The notes: generated by a model from the sequence alone, not told the origin. A DNA stretch of 64,000 bases from Sphingobacterium bovistauri (GCF_020295405.1 NZ_JADEYP010000020.1:1-64000), one strand, 5' to 3'. Positions 19,156 to 28,197 are shown, numbered from the stretch's first letter. A program made the numbers and translations.

Positions 19156-19195
19156 AAGGCTATTATTCATTGTTTGGATAATAGCTTTTTCTTTA
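19156..19195 (+). terminator. Terminator of PUL-A
   Basis: A perfect 8-bp stem GCTATTAT/ATAATAGC (19159-19166 with 19178-19185) is followed by a T-rich tail. It overlaps the promoter box of the next gene. Confidence 0.75.
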
Positions 19196-19201
19196 CCTTT
19201 G
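19194..19201 (+). promoter_or_regulatory. -7 box (TACCTTTG) of the MBL-fold gene
   Basis: An exact TAnnTTTG match ends 8 bp before the ATG at 19210. Transcription would start at or within a few bases of the start codon, suggesting an almost leaderless mRNA. Confidence 0.45.
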
Positions 19202-19209
19202 CTCCCAAT

Positions 19210-20058
19210 ATGAAATACTGCTCGATTGCTTCTGGGTCTAATGGAAATTGTTATTATGTTGCCAAAGGTAATGATGCGGTACTCATTGATATTGGAATAA
19301 ATACAAAGCATGTGCTTATACGAATGGAGCGATTAGGTATTGACCCGACAAGTATCAAAGCCATATTTATCACACACGAGCACACCGACCATATACGCGG
19401 ACTATCGGTTTTTAGCAAGCGTTTTCAGATTCCCGTTTATATTACAAAAGGTAGTTATGAGGGATCGAAGCTGCATATGCCTGAATACCTGATTAATTTT
19501 ATTCAGCCAGATGAAAGAGTCAACATTGGTGAACTAACCGTGATGGGTATTCCTAAATATCATGACGCAAAGGAGCCTTGTAGTTTTGTGGTAACGGACG
19601 GAGAAATTAATGTCGGTATTTTGACCGATCTGGGAAGAGGTTGTGACAATGTGAAGCATGTGATTCAGCATTCTGATGTGTTGCTATTGGAAAGCAATTT
19701 TGATGAGGAAATGCTACAGAAGGGACGATATTCCTATTTTCTAAAAAATAGAATACGTAGCGGTTGGGGGCATATATCCAATGCTGTCGCATTAGAATTA
19801 TTACTTGAAAATCGTACTTCTCGATTAAAACACCTTATTCTAGGTCACCTTTCTGGAGAGAACAATACAGTAGAATTAGTAGAGTCGGTGTTCAGCCCGC
19901 ATTGTGGAGATATTGCTTTTTCTGTGGCTACACGTGTTGAAGAAACACCAATTTATCAAATTACAAACGAAAAAGAAATCAAAGTAGCTTCAACAGATCT
20001 TTATGTTCAAACTACTTTAACGTATAGCGAAACTGTGATTTACACAAGTTCCATGTGA
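19210..20058 (+). CDS. MBL-fold metallo-hydrolase, YycJ/WalJ-like
   Basis: 282 residues from ATG 19210; in-frame sequence upstream of this overlaps the terminator and promoter box and is not coding. The N-terminus MKYCSIASGSNGNCYYV and the zinc motif THEHTDHIRG (HxHxDH) are typical of the YycJ/WalJ group of metallo-beta-lactamase-fold hydrolases, followed by a GILTDLG strand and the LGHLSGENN motif. The family includes 5'-3' exonuclease-like DNA enzymes, so a DNA metabolism role is likely but unproven. Its 3' end overlaps the convergent lipB stop by about 19 bp. Confidence 0.88.
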   Translation: MKYCSIASGSNGNCYYVAKGNDAVLIDIGINTKHVLIRMERLGIDPTSIKAIFITHEHTDHIRGLSVFSKRFQIPVYITKGSYEGSKLHMPEYLINFIQPDERVNIGELTVMGIPKYHDAKEPCSFVVTDGEINVGILTDLGRGCDNVKHVIQHSDVLLLESNFDEEMLQKGRYSYFLKNRIRSGWGHISNAVALELLLENRTSRLKHLILGHLSGENNTVELVESVFSPHCGDIAFSVATRVEETPIYQITNEKEIKVASTDLYVQTTLTYSETVIYTSSM

Positions 20059-20735
20059 AAAAGTTCAGCGATATGATTTTTTAGTTTTTCTTTCACTTCA
20101 TCTGTATTGAGCTTTCTGCCTAATTCTCTTTCCATTGATGTGACATCTTTGTCGTCAATTCCACAAGGAATAATATTGCCAAAATAAGCTAAATCCGCAT
20201 TCACATTGAACGCAAAGCCGTGCATGGTCACCCAACGTGAAGCACGAACACCCATCGCACATATTTTACGCGCTTTGTCATTATCCGCATCCAGCCACAC
20301 TCCTGTATAGCCTTCGTATCTACCGGCTGTTATATCATAATCAGCTAATGTAAGGATAATAGCCTCTTCTAATGTACGTAAATAAAGATGTATATCCGTG
20401 AAAAAATTGTCTAAATCTAAGATTGGGTAACCAACAATTTGTCCCGGCCCATGATAGGTAATATCACCACCACGGTTGATTTTATAGAATTTGGCTTCCT
20501 TCTCTTTTAATCCCTCTTCATCTAATAATAGATATTCTTGATGACCACTTTTTCCCAGTGTGTATACATGCGGATGTTCGGTGAAGATTAAATAATTCGG
20601 CGTTGGATTATTGCTGTTATTTGTACGGTTGTTACCTTTTATCGCAAGCGTATCCGCAAATATTTTTTCTTGTTTATCCCATGCTTCTTGGTAATCAACC
20701 AATCCCCAATCAATAAATTCTACTTTTTTGTTCAT
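20040..20735 (-). CDS. lipB: Lipoyl(octanoyl) transferase
   Basis: 231 residues from ATG 20735 (MNKKVEFIDWG). It transfers octanoate from octanoyl-ACP to the lipoyl domains of 2-oxoacid dehydrogenases and the glycine cleavage H protein. Motifs: RGGDITYHGPGQIVGYP, the catalytic Lys in ARKICAMGVRASRWVTMHG, and catalytic Cys in IIPCGIDDKDVTSM. Length is near normal. A Bacteroidota-type Asn/Thr-rich insertion (NRTNNSNNPTPN) follows the first strand. The start codon is only 5 bp from the left heptamer array of the four-helix-bundle cassette, so the leader of lipB may be made of that element. Confidence 0.94.
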   Translation of the reverse strand: MNKKVEFIDWGLVDYQEAWDKQEKIFADTLAIKGNNRTNNSNNPTPNYLIFTEHPHVYTLGKSGHQEYLLLDEEGLKEKEAKFYKINRGGDITYHGPGQIVGYPILDLDNFFTDIHLYLRTLEEAIILTLADYDITAGRYEGYTGVWLDADNDKARKICAMGVRASRWVTMHGFAFNVNADLAYFGNIIPCGIDDKDVTSMERELGRKLNTDEVKEKLKNHIAELFHMELV

Positions 20736-20740
20736 CTTAA

Positions 20741-20775
20741 TGCTATAGGCTGTATGCAATAGGCTATAAGCCCTT
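20741..20775 (+). repeat. Degenerate heptamer array (NGCNNTA), left arm
   Basis: Period-7 units on the + strand: TGCTATA, GGCTGTA, TGCAATA, GGCTATA, AGCCCTT. The segment 20747-20774 is inverted relative to 21133-21160: 21 of 28 bases match, and 23 of 28 can pair in RNA if G-U is allowed. The array overlaps the lost C-terminal coding region of the four-helix-bundle gene. Confidence 0.7.
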
Positions 20776-20799
20776 TAGTTTTTTACTCAGATTAAATAA

Positions 20800-21120
20800 T
20801 TACATTTTAATAATGTTGATTTCTACTGACGTTTCATCATGTATTATCTCAGATATTAAGTTTAAATCTTTAGTAAGAATCATAAAATATTCTAATTCAT
20901 GAGCTGAGCCTAAACAAATTTGTAGAAATCTATCAAAATCTTTATCGCTTTGTCTACCGCATCCTTCTGCAAAATTACTTGGAATAGAATAAGCAGCTCT
21001 TTGCATTTGCGAGGTTATTCTAAATTTTTCTTCATTAGGAAAAGATTTTGTAACATCAAAAATTTTTAATGTCAATTCGTGCGACTTTTGCCAAACATCA
21101 TATTTTTTGAAATCTCTCAT
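20800..21120 (-). CDS. Four-helix-bundle protein, 23S rRNA-IVS (TIGR02436) family
   Basis: 106 residues. It has the family pattern throughout: YDVWQKSHELTLKIFDVTKS, then FRITSQMQRAAYSIPSNFAEG, then DFDRFLQICLGSAHELEYFM. These small helical proteins were first found encoded in intervening sequences of 23S rRNA and are related to the Avd accessory proteins of diversity-generating retroelements; their role is unclear, RNA binding being the usual suggestion. The protein ends abruptly in INIIKM. Reading past the TAA gives LFNLSKKLKGL and then TAG, which fits the missing last helix of the family, so this copy appears truncated. It fills the hflX-lipB gap and is bracketed by inverted heptamer arrays. 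Confidence 0.85.
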   Translation of the reverse strand: MRDFKKYDVWQKSHELTLKIFDVTKSFPNEEKFRITSQMQRAAYSIPSNFAEGCGRQSDKDFDRFLQICLGSAHELEYFMILTKDLNLISEIIHDETSVEINIIKM

Positions 21121-21130
21121 TTCCTTTTGC

Positions 21131-21161
21131 TTAGAGCTTACAGCATAAAGCTTACTGCCTT
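21131..21161 (-). repeat. Degenerate heptamer array, right arm
   Basis: On the + strand the units read TTAGAGC, TTACAGC, ATAAAGC, TTACTGC, each 7 bp; on the minus strand they become NGCNNTA as in the left arm. The array begins 3 bp after the hflX stop codon and ends 10 bp before the four-helix-bundle ATG. Confidence 0.7.
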
Positions 21162-21164
21162 TAA

Positions 21165-22358
21165 TTAATACAATAAATTATTATAAGGGTAGCGTGCATT
21201 ATGAAGCTCTGAAATCACTTCGTAAAGCTTTTCTTTGAACTCCTCAATGTTGGTTTTATTAGTTGCTGATAAGAAAATAGCAGGATCGGAATTTTTTGCC
21301 ATCCACGAATTTTTGAAGTCGTCTAAAGTGACTTTAATTTCTTCTCCATCCTCATCCACTTCAACAGCTGGTTTGAATGCATCAATTTTATTGAAAACTG
21401 TAATTGTTGGCTTATCTAAAGCATTGATATCTTTCAATGTTTCATTCACAGCGATAATGTGGTCTTCAAAATTTGGATGAGAAATATCAACAACATGAAT
21501 CAATACATCCGCCTCACGTACTTCATCCAATGTTGATTTAAATGATTCTACTAAATGATGTGGTAATTTGCGAATAAAACCTACCGTGTCCGAAAGTAGA
21601 AATGGTAGATTCTCAATCACGACTTTTCTTACGGTTGTATCTAGTGTTGCGAAAAGCTTGTTTTCAATATAGACCTCTGCCTTAGATATCATATTCAAAA
21701 TAGTAGATTTACCAACATTGGTATAACCGACTAATGCTACGCGAATCATATCACCACGATTTTTGCGTTGAGTAGCATTTTGCTTATCAATTGTCTTTAA
21801 TTTTTCTTTTAATAAAGAAATTTTATCTAAAATGATACGTCTATCTGTTTCAATCTGCGATTCACCAGGGCCGCGCATACCAATACCACCACGTTGTCGC
21901 TCTAAATGGGTCCACATACGTGTCAATCTTGGGTATAAATATTGCAATTGAGCTAACTCGACCTGTGTTTTGGCTTGAGCTGTTTGTGCATGACTAGCAA
22001 AAATATCTAATATTAGGCTTGAACGGTCCAAAATTTTACGTTTCAACTCGCGTTCAATATTTCGGATTTGCGAAGGTGAAAGCTCATCATCAAAAATCAC
22101 CATATCAATTTCTTCCGCTTCAGCGTATTCTCGTATTTCGTCCAACTTACCCGTTCCTACAAATGTTGCATGCTCTGGTTTTTGAAGTTTTTGAGTGAAA
22201 ATTTTCACAGTTTCTGCACCAGCCGTTTGCACCAAAAATTCTAGTTCTGTTAAATAGTCTTGTGCCATTTGGTCCGATACACTAGGTGTTATAACCGATA
22301 CCAATATTGCAGTTTCTTTCTCTGGAGCTGTATCTACTAATTTAAATCTTCTTGCCAT
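21165..22358 (-). CDS. hflX: GTPase HflX
   Basis: 397 residues. N-terminal HflX domain (about 15-190) with FVGTGKLDEI and the signature GIGMRGPGESQIETDRR, a helical linker, then the G domain from about 203: G1 GYTNVGKST, G3 DTVGFI, G4 FNKID, and G5 near SAT. HflX is a ribosome-associated GTPase that splits stalled 70S ribosomes under stress. It includes a short acidic insertion (VDEDGEEIKV) near residue 330. On the same strand as lipB, with only the four-helix-bundle cassette between them. Confidence 0.95.
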   Translation of the reverse strand: MARRFKLVDTAPEKETAILVSVITPSVSDQMAQDYLTELEFLVQTAGAETVKIFTQKLQKPEHATFVGTGKLDEIREYAEAEEIDMVIFDDELSPSQIRNIERELKRKILDRSSLILDIFASHAQTAQAKTQVELAQLQYLYPRLTRMWTHLERQRGGIGMRGPGESQIETDRRIILDKISLLKEKLKTIDKQNATQRKNRGDMIRVALVGYTNVGKSTILNMISKAEVYIENKLFATLDTTVRKVVIENLPFLLSDTVGFIRKLPHHLVESFKSTLDEVREADVLIHVVDISHPNFEDHIIAVNETLKDINALDKPTITVFNKIDAFKPAVEVDEDGEEIKVTLDDFKNSWMAKNSDPAIFLSATNKTNIEEFKEKLYEVISELHNARYPYNNLLY

Positions 22359-22498
22359 AAGTTGTAATAAGGTTTATTGTGTACAGAATTAATCAATTTT
22401 GACTACGCACAATTAACAAACAAAGATAGTTTTTTAGAAAACAAATAATACTATTGTATTTCTGTTCTAAGTGTTTGAAGCATATATTTACTAACAAA

Positions 22499-23851
22499 TT
22501 ATTCCGTAATATGTTTATCAGAATTCGATAATAGAGACATGGTTAAACGCAAATCATCCGATGCAGGTAATTCAAAAGTCTCTAAATGGAAATATTTTAT
22601 GGCCGCAAAAATATGATCAAATAGATCGGCCATTACACCTTCAAAAAATAACCATTCTGTTCCTTGTGTGAATGCGTATATTTCTAATGGGAGCCCATGC
22701 TCTGTAGGCTCTAAGTGACGAACCATCAATGGATATTCTTTATGAATATTCTTATTGTTATTTAAGTATGCCTCAATGTATGCTCTAAATAGTCCAATAT
22801 TGGTCATTCTTCTCCCATTTACTTTAATCGTTTCATCAACTTGATGGGTTAGATTATAATCTGCAATTTCTTGTTCGCGATGTGCGATGAAATTTTTGAG
22901 TAAATGTATCTTCTTAAGCTCCTCTATTTCATTATTTGTGAGATATCGTATAGAGGAAATCTTTATATAGATAGCTCGTTTGATGCGTCTTCCTCCAGAT
23001 TGCTGCATGCCACGATAGTTTTTGAATGAATCACTCAATAAGGCGTGTGTGGGTAGGGTCACAATTGTTTTGTCAAAATTTTGGACTTTAACATTGTTTA
23101 GGTTTATTTGAATTACACTTCCATCTGCACCATATTTCTGCATTTCAATCCAATCCCCAACTCTTACAGAATCATTTGCTGAAACTTGTATACTTGCAAC
23201 AAAACCAAGGATAGTATCTTTAAAAACTAACATTAATATTGCAGAGGCGGCACCTAATGAGACTAGAAAAGACCAAGGCGAATTCCCTGTTATGATCGAA
23301 AATGAAACTGTAAAGACAACAAAAATCAGAAAAATCTGAATCACTTGTAGGTAACTATCAAGAGGCTTGTCAAAAAAAGCTTTCGATGTTTTTAGAATAT
23401 CGCGCAATGTTTTTAAAAGAGCATTGGCCAACTTATATATTGAAATGATTACAATGACACTTAAAGCTTTTATCAAGATATCTTTGAAAGAGTGAAAGCC
23501 TACAAATAGGTGAGGGACAGTTTGTTGTGCGATAAGTATCAAAACCAAATGACTTATGTCATCTAGCACCTTGTTTTCAAGTAGTTTATCATCCCATATT
23601 GTCTTTGAACTGCTTATTATTTTTGTAAATAATGTTTTAAGAACTTTTCTAAAAATAAAGTCCGTAATCAGAAGTAAAACAAGAACTATTGAAAGTAATG
23701 TGATTGTCGTAAGGATATGACCGAATCGTTCTGAACTGCCTAAGTGTCCAATTGTATTAAATGTGTTTTGGTAGAGATCATTAATTTGCTCAGAAGCAAT
23801 ATTCGTTAAATCTGGATTTTGCATATACAGTGCAAATATAGGCAAATCCAT
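22499..23851 (-). CDS. MscS-family mechanosensitive channel, YbdG-like
   Basis: 450 residues. Several membrane helices in the first half (about 45-70, 95-120, 120-145, 160-185 and the pore helix about 190-220: SLGAASAILMLVFKDTILGF), then the MscS beta domain (VRVGDWIEM) with GADGSVIQINLNNVKVQNFDKT and KNYRGMQQSGGRRIKRAIYI, which match the YbdG subgroup (E. coli MscM-like osmotic sensor) rather than classic MscS. The C-terminal domain continues to 450. Start at 23851 or the internal Met at 23824; both precede the first helix. It follows recG by 23 bp on the same strand and may share its transcript. Confidence 0.9.
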   Translation of the reverse strand: MDLPIFALYMQNPDLTNIASEQINDLYQNTFNTIGHLGSSERFGHILTTITLLSIVLVLLLITDFIFRKVLKTLFTKIISSSKTIWDDKLLENKVLDDISHLVLILIAQQTVPHLFVGFHSFKDILIKALSVIVIISIYKLANALLKTLRDILKTSKAFFDKPLDSYLQVIQIFLIFVVFTVSFSIITGNSPWSFLVSLGAASAILMLVFKDTILGFVASIQVSANDSVRVGDWIEMQKYGADGSVIQINLNNVKVQNFDKTIVTLPTHALLSDSFKNYRGMQQSGGRRIKRAIYIKISSIRYLTNNEIEELKKIHLLKNFIAHREQEIADYNLTHQVDETIKVNGRRMTNIGLFRAYIEAYLNNNKNIHKEYPLMVRHLEPTEHGLPLEIYAFTQGTEWLFFEGVMADLFDHIFAAIKYFHLETFELPASDDLRLTMSLLSNSDKHITE

Positions 23852-23874
23852 CCTCCTGAATTGAAATAGTAATG

Positions 23875-25980
23875 TCAGGAAATCTTATCCCAAGCGATGC
23901 CCGGATTTCGTTGATTCAAATATTGAACGAGCAATTGGTTTTCAGTTAGCGCAAGATTAGGGTCTTGTTTAAAAATCTCGATGACCGAATTTCGTGCTTC
24001 AGCTAATATTTTCTGGTCTTTTGCCAAATCAGCAATTTTCATATCCAACACACCTGATTGCTGTGTACCGGAGATATCTCCTGGTCCGCGTAATTCTAAA
24101 TCAACCTCAGCAATTTCAAATCCATCATTGGTACGAACCATGGTATCCAAACGAGTTCGTCCTTCTTTGCTTAATTTAGTGCCTGACATAAGAATACAAA
24201 ATGATTGTTCTGCACCACGACCAACGCGACCACGTAATTGGTGTAATTGTGATAAACCAAAACGTTCGGAATTCTCAATAACCATGACCGATGCATTTGG
24301 CACATTGACGCCAACCTCAATTACAGTCGTAGCGACCATGATTTGTGTTTCACCTTTTACAAATCTTTGCATTTCAAAGTCTTTGTCTTTTACAGGCATT
24401 TTGCCATGAACAATACTGATTTTGAATTGTGGCAACGGAAATTCCTTTTGCAAGCTTTCTAACCCCGCCTCCAAATTCAATAAGTCTAGTTTTTCACTTT
24501 CTTTAATCAATGGGTACACAATATAAACCTGTCTACCTTTTGCGATTTCCTCACGCATAAAGCCAAATACACGCAATCGCTGGTTTTCAAAAAAATGAAC
24601 AGTCTTGATTGGTTTGCGACCCGCTGGTAATTCATCAATAACTGAAATATCCAAGTCACCATATAATGTCATTGCGAGTGTGCGTGGAATTGGTGTTGCG
24701 GTCATCACGAGCATATGTGGTGGAATTACATTTTTGCGCCATAGCTTCGCGCGTTGCTCCACCCCAAAACGATGTTGCTCATCAATCACTACAAAACCAA
24801 TATTTTTGAATTTAACTTTATCTTCGATTAAAGCGTGTGTGCCAATGAGGATGTCTAAGGTACCATCTTCAAGTTCTTGATGAATGATTCGTCTTTCTTT
24901 GGTTGAAGTAGAGCCAGTAAGTAGTTTAATATTACAGATTTCATCGCCTAATAGCTCTTTTAGCCCATTGTAATGTTGTGTAGCTAAAATCTCTGTTGGT
25001 GCCATCATACAGGCTTGATAGCCATTGTCTATCGCTATCAACATACTCATCAAAGCTACGACAGTTTTTCCAGAGCCTACATCGCCCTGTACTAAACGAT
25101 TCATTTGAGCACCGGTATTGGTGTCTATTCGAATCTCCTTGACTACGCGTTTTTGGGCATTGGTCAGAGGAAAAGGTAATCTCGTATTGAAAAAAGTGTT
25201 AAATTTTTCACCTACCTTATCGAATAGGTGGCCTTTATATTTTTGCGTGTTAAGCTGTTTGTTTCGTAATAACCGAAGTTGAATAAAGAATAACTCTTCA
25301 AATTTCAGCCTTCGAATAGCAGCATTCAGGTCGTCTACATTTTGTGGGAAATGAATAGAAAGCAAAGCTTTCGGATAGGGCAATAGTTTGTGTTTGTCGA
25401 CTAAATAATCGGGTAGCGTTTCCTTAAAACTTCTAAACGTAGTTTCCAAAGCTGTTTGTTGCAGCCGCTGAATGCCTTTGGTGTCCAGATTAAATTTTTT
25501 CAACTTCTCCGTTGAAGAATAAACGGGCTGCATCGTAAGATTACCTATTTTCTTCTCTTGGGAATTATACAATTCAATCTCCGGATGTGTAATGGAAATT
25601 TGCCCATTAAATTCTGTTGGTTTTCCGTAAATTATATATGCTGAACCGACTTTTAGGCTTTTCTGTAAAAAGGCTACGCTTTGAAACCAAACTAATTCCA
25701 TCGAGCCAGTTTCATCCTTGAAAATACCAACAAGACGTTTTGCTCTTTTCTCTCCAACTTCTTTCAATTGAATTAATCTACCCAATACCTGAGCACCAAT
25801 CAAATCGGAATGCAGTTGTCGAATCTTATGAAATTTGGTGCGGTCAATATATCGAAAAGGATAATACTGCAATAAATCCCCAATAGTGAATATTTGCAAC
25901 TCTTTTTTGAGCACATCGGCTTTTTGAGGGCCTACACCTTTGAGGTATTCTATGGGAGTAATTACAGATAAATCAGCCAT
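23875..25980 (-). CDS. recG: ATP-dependent DNA helicase RecG
   Basis: 701 residues, normal length. The N-terminal wedge/OB domain (about 1-230) binds branched DNA. The helicase core has Walker A GDVGSGKT (about 297), DEQHRFGVEQR (motif II), TATPIPRTLA (motif III), and motif VI in HQLRGRVGRG. The C-terminal TRG region has the DLELRGPGDISGTQQSG motif. RecG remodels stalled forks and branch-migrates Holliday junctions. All helicase motifs are intact. Confidence 0.97.
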   Translation of the reverse strand: MADLSVITPIEYLKGVGPQKADVLKKELQIFTIGDLLQYYPFRYIDRTKFHKIRQLHSDLIGAQVLGRLIQLKEVGEKRAKRLVGIFKDETGSMELVWFQSVAFLQKSLKVGSAYIIYGKPTEFNGQISITHPEIELYNSQEKKIGNLTMQPVYSSTEKLKKFNLDTKGIQRLQQTALETTFRSFKETLPDYLVDKHKLLPYPKALLSIHFPQNVDDLNAAIRRLKFEELFFIQLRLLRNKQLNTQKYKGHLFDKVGEKFNTFFNTRLPFPLTNAQKRVVKEIRIDTNTGAQMNRLVQGDVGSGKTVVALMSMLIAIDNGYQACMMAPTEILATQHYNGLKELLGDEICNIKLLTGSTSTKERRIIHQELEDGTLDILIGTHALIEDKVKFKNIGFVVIDEQHRFGVEQRAKLWRKNVIPPHMLVMTATPIPRTLAMTLYGDLDISVIDELPAGRKPIKTVHFFENQRLRVFGFMREEIAKGRQVYIVYPLIKESEKLDLLNLEAGLESLQKEFPLPQFKISIVHGKMPVKDKDFEMQRFVKGETQIMVATTVIEVGVNVPNASVMVIENSERFGLSQLHQLRGRVGRGAEQSFCILMSGTKLSKEGRTRLDTMVRTNDGFEIAEVDLELRGPGDISGTQQSGVLDMKIADLAKDQKILAEARNSVIEIFKQDPNLALTENQLLVQYLNQRNPGIAWDKIS

Positions 25981-26040
25981 TGCTATGAATGGCTAAAATA
26001 CAAAAAATATAAAAGTTACTTGCTTTTCGACCAGCAAGAA

Positions 26041-26547
26041 TTATTTTGCAGATGTTGCATTGACTACTATCGGAGGATACATGATACTAAAGTGAGGTGC
26101 CCAAACAAGTTTGTCATCAATCCAAACCTCATCATTCAACAGAATTTTATCTTTGGTGATGGATTCAGGAATTTGAATGTAATTTACTTTTATAATGTTT
26201 CTGGGATTATTTCCAATTTTTACAGACGCATAATATGTATATTGTTCAGCATCATATTTCAACGGTTTAGGGAAGTTTAATTTTAGTATATACGGTGCTT
26301 GTGTAGTTATTTGAAAATTACTTTTGATATTTTTAAGAGGATTTCCTCGTTCATCCAAATATTCAATTACGAAATCAGAATACATATATGCTGCACTATT
26401 TTTAGGGTCCAATAGGTCATTATATTCCTTATCCGCTACAGATAACCCAATATATCCATCTATAAAGTCACTTGTATTAGGTTCTGAAGTTGATTTTTTG
26501 CAAGATGATACGATTAATAATAAAAAAAGCAACAATAAATTTCTCAT
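26041..26547 (-). CDS. Small lipoprotein of unknown function
   Basis: 168 residues from ATG 26547; a Met four residues earlier is possible. Strong lipoprotein signal with lipobox VSSC (Cys about 16). The mature part is beta-rich with many Tyr and Asn residues and no recognisable domain. It lies 60 bp upstream of recG on the same strand and downstream of another unknown lipoprotein, separated from it by a terminator. No function is proposed. Confidence 0.7.
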   Translation of the reverse strand: MRNLLLLFLLLIVSSCKKSTSEPNTSDFIDGYIGLSVADKEYNDLLDPKNSAAYMYSDFVIEYLDERGNPLKNIKSNFQITTQAPYILKLNFPKPLKYDAEQYTYYASVKIGNNPRNIIKVNYIQIPESITKDKILLNDEVWIDDKLVWAPHFSIMYPPIVVNATSAK

Positions 26548-26603
26548 AATTAAATACATATTTTTCTTTAAATTAATAGATAGTTTTGGTATTTAATGAT
26601 TTC

Positions 26604-26634
26604 ATAAAAAAAGCCAATCCGAAGAATGGCTTTA
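26604..26634 (-). terminator. Terminator with UUCG tetraloop
   Basis: On the minus strand AGCCATTC-TTCG-GATTGGCT, with one mismatch, is followed by T7. It ends the lipoprotein transcript at 26664-27659. Confidence 0.85.
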
Positions 26635-26663
26635 AACCAAAAGAGTATTATAGTAATCGGGGA

Positions 26664-27659
26664 TTAGTTCAAATTATTAATGATAGTCACTAAGTCGGAT
26701 TTTGATGTAATGCTTAGTTCACTAGCATTAAAACTAACAATTTGATTTTGCGCAATTGTTACCTTTTTAATAGCATATACTAAAGAACCATTACTTTCTG
26801 ACGTGAAAATCACATGAAGATTTAAACCTACAGGTACATAACCATAATGCTCGCTAAAGAATTTTTCAAGGGAATCATATGTGTCCAGACGAGCTAATAC
26901 ATTTCGTTCGCCTTCGTAGGATAGGTATACTGCCGAATTTGACATGTTGTATTGTTCAGGAACTGTTACTTTAATCTGAGTTTTTGGTCTAGAGTCAACA
27001 TAGAATCTATCAACATTAGTCCAGCCAAACTCTGAAGCCCATACATGGTAGGTAGCAGCTTCAGTATTAATATTGATGCCCGCATCTTTGCCTTGACCAA
27101 TTGAATCTGCTTTTACCTCATTCCAAGCAAGTTCTCCATCTTCATCGATATCCCCCGACCAAAGTGTCATGTCCTCATCTATGCCTCCTGATAATGATGC
27201 TGGAATATCAACAAAAAATGGACAGCCTGAGTACAATTTTTGATTGCCCTTTGTGACTTCAAGATTGAATTGACCACCTGTAACTAATGGCAATAAGTTA
27301 AGGGCATTATTTCTGCCCATTAGAGGCTTGTTTGTTGCAGTCATATTCCCACGATCATACATTTCTACAAATGATAGTGTCACATCACCAGTTACCATGT
27401 TGTTCATATTGTCTCGTAAGCAGTTAGGCAAAATTTTAACTTTAGTACCCTTGTCTGTTTGGAAGGTAATTCCATTTTCTGCTTTAAATGATTTTGAATT
27501 TGCGAGGTCAGCTAAAGCATCTCTTCGAATTTCGTTAAATCCTGCGGCAGATGGATTGGCTAATAGCGATACATATTCTGTGTCATTTTTGCATGAGGAG
27601 AATGATAAAGTCGCACAAGCTAAAAGTGCGAATACAGTTGAGTTTAATTTCGTTTTCAT
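26664..27659 (-). CDS. Lipoprotein of unknown function
   Basis: 331 residues. Lipobox FSSC (Cys about 23), then KNDTEYVSLLANPS. Residues about 60-125 contain GITFQTDKGTKVKILPNCL and TGDVTLSFVEMYDRGNMTATN, a pattern I associate with a group of uncharacterised Bacteroidota surface lipoproteins in which an Ig-like strand pair precedes an adhesin-like region. The rest is beta-rich and includes two Trp-containing strands. It is monocistronic by its terminator. Possible adhesin or surface-layer role is speculation. Confidence 0.75.
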   Translation of the reverse strand: MKTKLNSTVFALLACATLSFSSCKNDTEYVSLLANPSAAGFNEIRRDALADLANSKSFKAENGITFQTDKGTKVKILPNCLRDNMNNMVTGDVTLSFVEMYDRGNMTATNKPLMGRNNALNLLPLVTGGQFNLEVTKGNQKLYSGCPFFVDIPASLSGGIDEDMTLWSGDIDEDGELAWNEVKADSIGQGKDAGININTEAATYHVWASEFGWTNVDRFYVDSRPKTQIKVTVPEQYNMSNSAVYLSYEGERNVLARLDTYDSLEKFFSEHYGYVPVGLNLHVIFTSESNGSLVYAIKKVTIAQNQIVSFNASELSITSKSDLVTIINNLN

Positions 27660-27751
27660 ACTATTGAATTTTTTTATGTTTTACAATCATTTTCAATAGT
27701 ATATCAATGAACCCTTTCTTTTGTTACCTGTTAGATTGATTTTTTTGTAAT

Positions 27752-27785
27752 AAAAAAAAGCTGCTTTGAAAATTTCCAAAGCAGC
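27752..27785 (-). terminator. Terminator of the RidA gene
   Basis: A 9-bp perfect stem GCTGCTTTG/CAAAGCAGC is followed on the minus strand by T8. Confidence 0.9.
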
Positions 27786-27808
27786 ATCTCTATACTATAG
27801 TTTTTCAA

Positions 27809-28195
27809 TTATACTTTCCAAGCAATTACTGAGATCTCGATATTTACATTTCTAGGAAGTGTTTTCACAGCTACGCACTCGCGCGCAGGTTGGTTTGTAG
27901 TAAAATATTGTGCATACACTTCATTTACTGCAGCGAAATCACCCATGTCACTCAAGAAAATACTCACTTTTACGACATCTTCAAAGCTGTAATTTGCTGC
28001 TGACAAGATTGCGTTTACATTTTTTAGTACTTGATGTGCTTCGTCTTGAATTCCCGAATTTATTAATTCCATAGTCTCAGGATTGAAAGGGACTTGTCCA
28101 GATACGTACAATGTTTTATCTGCTTTGATAGCTTGGTTGTATGGCCCAATAGCAGCAGGGGCTTTTTCAGTGTTAATAATGACTTTTTGTGACAT
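27809..28195 (-). CDS. ridA: RidA family enamine/imine deaminase
   Basis: 128 residues, standard length. RidA hydrolyses reactive 2-aminoacrylate and related enamines made by PLP enzymes. Visible signatures: APAAIGPYNQAIK at the N-terminus, VSGQVPFNP, and the substrate-binding Arg in NQPARECVAV, with the C-terminal strand NVNIEISVIAWKV. It starts 2 bp after the stop of a possible 36-residue membrane ORF and is followed by a terminator. Confidence 0.95.
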   Translation of the reverse strand: MSQKVIINTEKAPAAIGPYNQAIKADKTLYVSGQVPFNPETMELINSGIQDEAHQVLKNVNAILSAANYSFEDVVKVSIFLSDMGDFAAVNEVYAQYFTTNQPARECVAVKTLPRNVNIEISVIAWKV

Positions 28196-28197
28196 GA

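Noticed and set aside
23981..24409. A 142-codon plus-strand frame inside recG
   Set aside because: Antisense shadow of the conserved helicase core.
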